DNA of 64,000 nucleotides from contig NZ_JACHHZ010000005.1 of assembly GCF_014202975.1 (NCBI RefSeq), forward strand, positions 434,001-498,000, written 5' to 3'. Origin of the DNA: Povalibacter uvarum. GTDB taxonomy: Bacteria > Pseudomonadota > Gammaproteobacteria > Steroidobacterales > Steroidobacteraceae. The notes beneath the pieces are model-generated. The model did not search any database. It was not told the origin of the DNA and worked only from the letters and a program-made list of their open reading frames with translations. Both the position numbers and the translations under genes were made by a program. This document shows positions 60,232 to 64,000 of this stretch, in pieces. Positions within the stretch are counted from its first letter, which is position 1. Each line of letters opens with the position of its first letter.

Positions 60232-63144
60232 CTACTGGAACCGGTACTGCACGCCCAGGCTGAACTGCCGGCCCGTATGGCCATACACGAACGTGCTGTC
60301 GCGGTCGGAGTCAATGTACTGCCGCTTGTACTCATCGAACAGGTTCAGCGCCTCGAAAGTCAGCTTGAACTGGTCGTTGAGGCTCCACGAAGCGGAGGCA
60401 TCGAAGGTCAGCATCTCGTCCGTGCCCTCGACGTCCTGCAGCGGATTGTTCGCCGGCAGCGCTTCGAGGAACTTGTCGCGATACGATGCCGACAAGCGGG
60501 CGCTGACAGTCGTGTTCTCCCAGTAGACCGTCGCGTTGTATGCGTTCTTCGACAGGCCGAGCAGATCGTCGCGCGTCGTGGTCGTTGCGCTCTGCGCGAG
60601 GTAGTACTCGATCTCGGAATCCACCCACGTGTAGTTCAGCAACGCGCCGAAGTTGCTCATCCAGCCCGGCAGGAACGAGAAGGCCTGCTGGTAGTTGATC
60701 TCGAAGCCCTTCAGCGGACCGCCTGGGGTGTTGACCGGACGGCTCACGGTGAACGGTGTGTTGTCGGGATCGAGATTCGTGCCGATCAGCAGCGCGAGCG
60801 GCAGGCCGGTCTCGCGGAAGCTCATCTGCTGCGACTGGTTCTGGATGTACGTCTCGATGTCCTTGTAGAAGAGACCCAGCGCCAGCAGCGAGCTTTCCGC
60901 GAAGTACCACTCGACCGACACGTCGTACGTCGTCGCGAGGATCGGTTCGAGGAACGGATTGCCCGAGCTCACGCCCGGTGTGCCCGTCAGATTCACAGCG
61001 CCGCCAGGTGTCAGGAACCCGATCTCAGGCCGCGACATCACACGTGCGACGGAGAAGCGACCGATCAGTTCGTCGCTGAGCTCCGCGGCCAGATTCAATG
61101 CCGGCAGGAACTCGCCGTAGTCGTGATCGACGGTGACCTGCACGGGAGTCGTGGCGACCTGATAGCCGGTCGATTCCAGGTCGGTCAGCACATAGCGCAC
61201 GCCGATATCGCCGCGCAGCGGGATGCCGAACACATCGAAGCGGAAGTCCTGCTGCAGATAGACGCTGGTGTCCTTCTCCGTCAGGTGCCGGATATTGCCG
61301 CGCGGTCCGGGAAGCTCCGAGCCGCCGAGTACCCACAGGCCGGTGCCGCTGTAGATGTCGTACTGATCGATGAACTTGTCGTAGTCCGTCGTGAGCCACG
61401 ACGACGGGAAGCGCCCCGAGAGACCGCCGTCACCAAAGCCGGTCACGAGACGCGTCACATCGGTGAGCTGCGCGGTAGTGAGATCCGGCACGAGGAAGTT
61501 GTTCGGACGCGCCTTGGCGTGAATGTCGTAGTCGAACTCCGTGAAGCGCGCGCCGAACTTCAGTGTCATGTCGTCGGCCCACGTCCACGCGAGACTGGCG
61601 TCGCCTGTGCGGTATTCGTTCTCGACCCAAAGCGGCGTCATGCGGACTTCGGCATTGCCCGCGCCGAACGTGTATTGCGCGGGATCAGTCACGTCGAAAT
61701 CGTGCGTGAAGGTCGGGCGGTCGCGATCCTGGGTGAAATCGATCGTCATGCCCGCGTTCGGCCGCTGGAACATGATGGTCGTCTGCACCGGCTGATCGAG
61801 ATTGTTCGTCGACTGGCCCGCGACGATGTTCAGCCGCAGCGTATCGCTGAACTCGTGCGATCCGGTGAGCGTGAACTGCATGAACTCGCTCTTCCACTCA
61901 TCGTGCTGCGTATCGGCGCGCACGTCGACGCCCTCGAAGGTGCCGAGGCCGATGTCGAAGACGTCCAGCCCGAAGTTTGTGCCCTGTGTATTGCTCACGC
62001 CGACGGGGATCAGTTCGGCGAAGCGGATCGCCGTCTGCGGCTTGCCGTTCTGGGAAATCGCGCGCGCGAACGAGAAGCCTTCGAGCCAGCTTTCCTCGCG
62101 TTTCACGTCGTAGTCGCTGTAGAGCGCGTCGAGCGTAAAGAGTGTCGAGTCGGCGGGCTGCCATTGCAGCGAGGCGCTGACACCGAGCCGTTCCTGGTCG
62201 TGCTCGAAGCGGCCATAACGAGGCAGGCGGGGCAGGAATACGGTGCTGCGGTTCACGAGGTCGTAGTAAGGGTCGTTTGCGGCTGGACGTTCGACACCGG
62301 TGGCACAATTCGCCGCGTCAGTGCCGCGAACCGGATCGTTCGCCGGATTCTGCGGCGTGCGGCCGACAGGCGTGCAGAAGCCGCCGTCGACGGTGGCCGG
62401 ATTCCAGCCGCCGGAGCCGAATTCTTCTTCGAAGTAGTGGCGCTCGGTGTAGGCGATCGACGCGAGTGCGCCGAACTTGCCGTCGGCCCACGTGTTGCTG
62501 ATCAGCGCCGAGAAGCGCGGCTCAACGTCTTCGGACAGATCGTTGTAGTTGCCCTGCACGCTCGTGACGAACGTGAGGCCGGGGAAGTCGAACGGCCGTG
62601 CCGTCGTCAGGTCGACCGTCGCACCGAGCGAGCCTTCGACGATTTCCGCCGAGGTGGTCTTGCGAACGGCGATCGTGTTGAACAGCTCGGACGCAAAGAC
62701 GTTGAAGTCGAAGCCGCGGCCGAGATTCGCGCCGCGGTCACTGACCGTGCCGCTCGCCGCGCTCTGCGCTTCCATCCCGTTGATGCGAACGCGCGTGAAG
62801 CTGGGATTCAAACCGCGAACGGTGATCGCCTTGCCTTCACCGGCGACCCGGGAAATCGAAACACCTGGCACCCGCTGGATCGATTCGGCGAGGTTCGAGT
62901 CCGGAAAGTCCGCGATGTCCTCGGCCTTGATGACGTCGACGACGCCGCTCTGTTCGCGCTTTTCGGCCAGGGCGCTCTCGAGACTCGCGCGATAGCCGGT
63001 GACGACGACTTCTTCGAGATTGGCGCCATTGGCCGCTCCGTTCGGAGTCGATGCCTCTTGCGCCGCAGCAGATGAGATTGCCAGGACCAGTGCCGGCGAC
63101 AACGCCTTCACGGCGCACGAAATCTTCTTCGATCCTTTCGACAT
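60232..63144 (-). CDS. TonB-dependent receptor of rhamnogalacturonan locus
   Basis: A 970-residue receptor. The signal peptide ends ISSAAAQ; TonB-box region NLEEVVVTGYRASLESALAEK; plug motif DIADFPDSNLAESIQRVPGV and RGLNPSFTRVRINGMEAQ, the TIGR01782-type carbohydrate receptor pattern; the C-terminus ends FSLGVQYRFQ. The ATG at 63144 has GGAGGGG upstream; the frame extends to 63324 across the promoter and is rejected. Probable ligands are rhamnogalacturonan-I oligosaccharides. The putative RhaR site lies 88 bp upstream. Confidence 0.94.
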   Translation of the reverse strand: MSKGSKKISCAVKALSPALVLAISSAAAQEASTPNGAANGANLEEVVVTGYRASLESALAEKREQSGVVDVIKAEDIADFPDSNLAESIQRVPGVSISRVAGEGKAITVRGLNPSFTRVRINGMEAQSAASGTVSDRGANLGRGFDFNVFASELFNTIAVRKTTSAEIVEGSLGATVDLTTARPFDFPGLTFVTSVQGNYNDLSEDVEPRFSALISNTWADGKFGALASIAYTERHYFEEEFGSGGWNPATVDGGFCTPVGRTPQNPANDPVRGTDAANCATGVERPAANDPYYDLVNRSTVFLPRLPRYGRFEHDQERLGVSASLQWQPADSTLFTLDALYSDYDVKREESWLEGFSFARAISQNGKPQTAIRFAELIPVGVSNTQGTNFGLDVFDIGLGTFEGVDVRADTQHDEWKSEFMQFTLTGSHEFSDTLRLNIVAGQSTNNLDQPVQTTIMFQRPNAGMTIDFTQDRDRPTFTHDFDVTDPAQYTFGAGNAEVRMTPLWVENEYRTGDASLAWTWADDMTLKFGARFTEFDYDIHAKARPNNFLVPDLTTAQLTDVTRLVTGFGDGGLSGRFPSSWLTTDYDKFIDQYDIYSGTGLWVLGGSELPGPRGNIRHLTEKDTSVYLQQDFRFDVFGIPLRGDIGVRYVLTDLESTGYQVATTPVQVTVDHDYGEFLPALNLAAELSDELIGRFSVARVMSRPEIGFLTPGGAVNLTGTPGVSSGNPFLEPILATTYDVSVEWYFAESSLLALGLFYKDIETYIQNQSQQMSFRETGLPLALLIGTNLDPDNTPFTVSRPVNTPGGPLKGFEINYQQAFSFLPGWMSNFGALLNYTWVDSEIEYYLAQSATTTTRDDLLGLSKNAYNATVYWENTTVSARLSASYRDKFLEALPANNPLQDVEGTDEMLTFDASASWSLNDQFKLTFEALNLFDEYKRQYIDSDRDSTFVYGHTGRQFSLGVQYRFQ

Positions 63145-63231
63145 GACCCCCTCCGGTGATATGGCCCGGTTCGCGCCTCTACAGGCGTCTGCCGGCCTGC
63201 TGTTTCGATGCCGGCCGATCATGGCAGTTTG

Positions 63232-63269
63232 TGATCGAAAATGAAATATTATGATTGTAGTTGACCGAT
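63232..63269. promoter_or_regulatory. Bipartite DeoR operator candidate, site B
   Basis: Matches site A (51336-51373) over both conserved blocks: TGATCGAAAATG, an 8-bp spacer of different sequence, then TGATTGTAG and TGAcCGAT. Half-sites TGATCGA and TGACCGA again start 30 bp apart. It lies 88 bp before the receptor start, close to the 96 bp between site A and rhaR, and in the same orientation relative to the gene. Confidence 0.72.
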
Positions 63270-63300
63270 CAAGGCGGCGAGACGCCGCCGTCGATCGGTC
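63263..63300. other. Two-tier hairpin between operator B and esterase end
   Basis: Outer arms GACCGATC (63263-63270) and GATCGGTC (63293-63300) enclose a GGCGGCG/CGCCGCC stem (63273-63289). The left arm overlaps the operator half-site and the right arm overlaps the REP element and the esterase stop. It may terminate the esterase transcript and compete with regulator binding. Confidence 0.55.
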
Positions 63301-63323
63301 ATCCCCGCGCACGCGGGGATCCA
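63298..63323. repeat. Single REP-like hairpin overlapping a gene end
   Basis: gtcatccccgcgcacgcggg with matching arm to 63323. The esterase stop (63299-63301) is part of this element, so the last residues of the esterase (GSPRARG) are repeat-encoded. Confidence 0.85.
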
Positions 63324-64000
63324 TCTGTCTCCAGCTGCTCGGCCAAATGACCCGTCAATCGCGCGTCCGCCGCCCGCATCCCCTCCACAACCCGCCTTGC
63401 CAGTTCATACGCCCCGTAGTCACTGTGATGAGTGAGATCGCGACCTTCGTCGGCGAAGGCGCGGGGCGCGCGTTGTGGGCCGAGCGATTCATAGAACTGT
63501 TTGCTAGCCGACCAGAGATCGATCACCGCGACGGATTCTTCCCGGGCAACTGCGCGAACCGCCTCCGGATAATCACCATGACTGTTCACGATGTGGCCGC
63601 CGTCGTCGAAGCGGCGCCGTTCCGGTGATGTGATCAGGATCGGCGTCGCGCCCCGTCGTCGTGCTTCGCCGATGTAGGCACGAAGATAGTCGCGATACGT
63701 TGTCGCCGCCTCGGCGTAGGTCTGCGGCCACTGCGCTTTCTGATCGTTGTGGCCGAACTGGATCAGCAGCCAGTCGCCCGGCTGCAGTGTCGAGAGGATC
63801 TTGTCGAGGCGCAGCCCAGTCATGAAGGACTTCAGCGTCTCGCCGGACTCGGCGTGATTCGCGATCGCGACATCGGGCTTGAAGAACCGCGGCAGCATCT
63901 GTCCCCAGCTCGCGGACGGTGCCGCTTGCTGGTCGGTGACCGTTGAGTCGCCGGCGAGATAGACAGTCGGCACGTTGGCGCGCTCGATCGTCACGGAGCG
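63299..64000 (-). CDS. Rhamnogalacturonan acetylesterase (CE12/SGNH), 5' end outside window
   Basis: Removes acetyl groups from rhamnogalacturonan. SGNH blocks: VYLAGDSTVTDQ (Ser nucleophile), SWGQMLPRFF, FGHNDQKAQWP (block III Asn) and DLTHHSDYGAYELARRV (catalytic Asp/His). The frame stays open to the window edge. The GTG at 63994 is probably internal, because no signal peptide is present and CE12 proteins of this type often carry an N-terminal domain. About 233 residues are visible. The C-terminal tail comes from a REP-like repeat. It is upstream of the TonB receptor on the same strand. Confidence 0.88.
   Translation of the reverse strand, partial: RSVTIERANVPTVYLAGDSTVTDQQAAPSASWGQMLPRFFKPDVAIANHAESGETLKSFMTGLRLDKILSTLQPGDWLLIQFGHNDQKAQWPQTYAEAATTYRDYLRAYIGEARRRGATPILITSPERRRFDDGGHIVNSHGDYPEAVRAVAREESVAVIDLWSASKQFYESLGPQRAPRAFADEGRDLTHHSDYGAYELARRVVEGMRAADARLTGHLAEQLETDGSPRARG

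Noticed and set aside
60196-63075. A 959-codon open frame on the plus strand, antisense to the TonB receptor
   Set aside because: The product is Arg/Glu/His-rich with no recognisable domain, while the opposite strand encodes a complete TonB receptor. Long antisense frames are expected at this GC content.
10811-63323. Dispersed palindromic repeats considered as a CRISPR array
   Set aside because: The copies are single or paired hairpins kilobases apart at gene ends, without regular spacers; they are REP-like.
63299-64000. Acetylesterase considered as a 5'-truncated pseudogene
   Set aside because: The frame stays open to the window edge with all SGNH blocks intact, so it is cut by the window rather than broken.

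Overview
The window looks like a chromosomal segment from a high-GC Gram-negative bacterium that degrades plant and other complex polysaccharides. Five TonB-dependent receptors, several secreted or lipoprotein glycosidases, LacI/DeoR/AraC/TetR regulators and dispersed REP-like hairpins suggest a gammaproteobacterium of the Xanthomonadales/Steroidobacteraceae kind. That placement is inferred from gene style only; there is no rRNA or other marker gene here.

Layout. (1) 1-10808 is an arabinan locus. A partial TonB receptor is divergent from a GH43 arabinanase, a complete MalK/MalFG-type ABC importer with a lipoprotein binding protein, a cytosolic GH51 alpha-L-arabinofuranosidase and an exported GH127/GH146 beta-L-arabinofuranosidase. 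(2) 11028-13945 is an unusual acyltransferase-3/ABC-ATPase fusion coupled to an ABC-2 permease. An Aer-like chemoreceptor and a VOC protein follow. (3) 16433-23681 is a beta-glucoside locus: a TonB receptor, a GH3 lipoprotein and two tandem LacI paralogues, with palindromic LacI-type sites before the receptor and before GH3. (4) 23684-25622 holds small housekeeping-like genes (SRPBCC, DinB, lipoprotein methyltransferase). (5) 25763-31006 is a tightly packed amino-sugar/chitobiose-type operon: BadF-type kinase, NagB-like protein, GH4, ChbG/YdjC deacetylase and GPH transporter, with no PTS genes. (6) 31078-35374 is a TonB receptor plus sulfatase pair, divergent from a TetR gene across a near-perfect palindrome. 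(7) 35482-49017 is mixed metabolism: YidB-like protein, HSL esterase, AraC, another TonB receptor, M20 peptidase and beta-propeller amidohydrolase, PaiB-like flavoprotein, SDR, PEP-mutase-like lyase, GFA and EamA. (8) 49053-64000 is an L-rhamnose/rhamnogalacturonan locus: FGGY kinase and DeoR regulator, divergent from a fused aldolase/dehydrogenase and rhamnose isomerase. Then, on the minus strand, come rhamnogalacturonan acetylesterase (partial), TonB receptor, mutarotase, GH105, GPH transporter and GH97.

How it works together. In the rhamnose locus, the receptor would import rhamnogalacturonan-I oligosaccharides. The esterase deacetylates them, GH105 removes the unsaturated uronate, and GH97 trims alpha-galactosyl or related residues. 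Rhamnose then passes through mutarotase, isomerase, kinase and aldolase/dehydrogenase to DHAP and lactate. A bipartite 38-bp element occurs both in the DeoR/aldolase divergent promoter and upstream of the receptor 12 kb away, tying the locus into one probable regulon. The gene set resembles the rhizobial rha locus with its ABC importer replaced by TonB and GPH transport.

Repeats. Seven REP-like hairpin elements (tcattcccgcg...cgcgggaatga type) sit at gene 3' ends, and two supply the stop codon and last residues of a protein. A separate large inverted repeat lies inside the arabinan operon. I saw no tRNA, rRNA, CRISPR array, insertion sequence or prophage gene.
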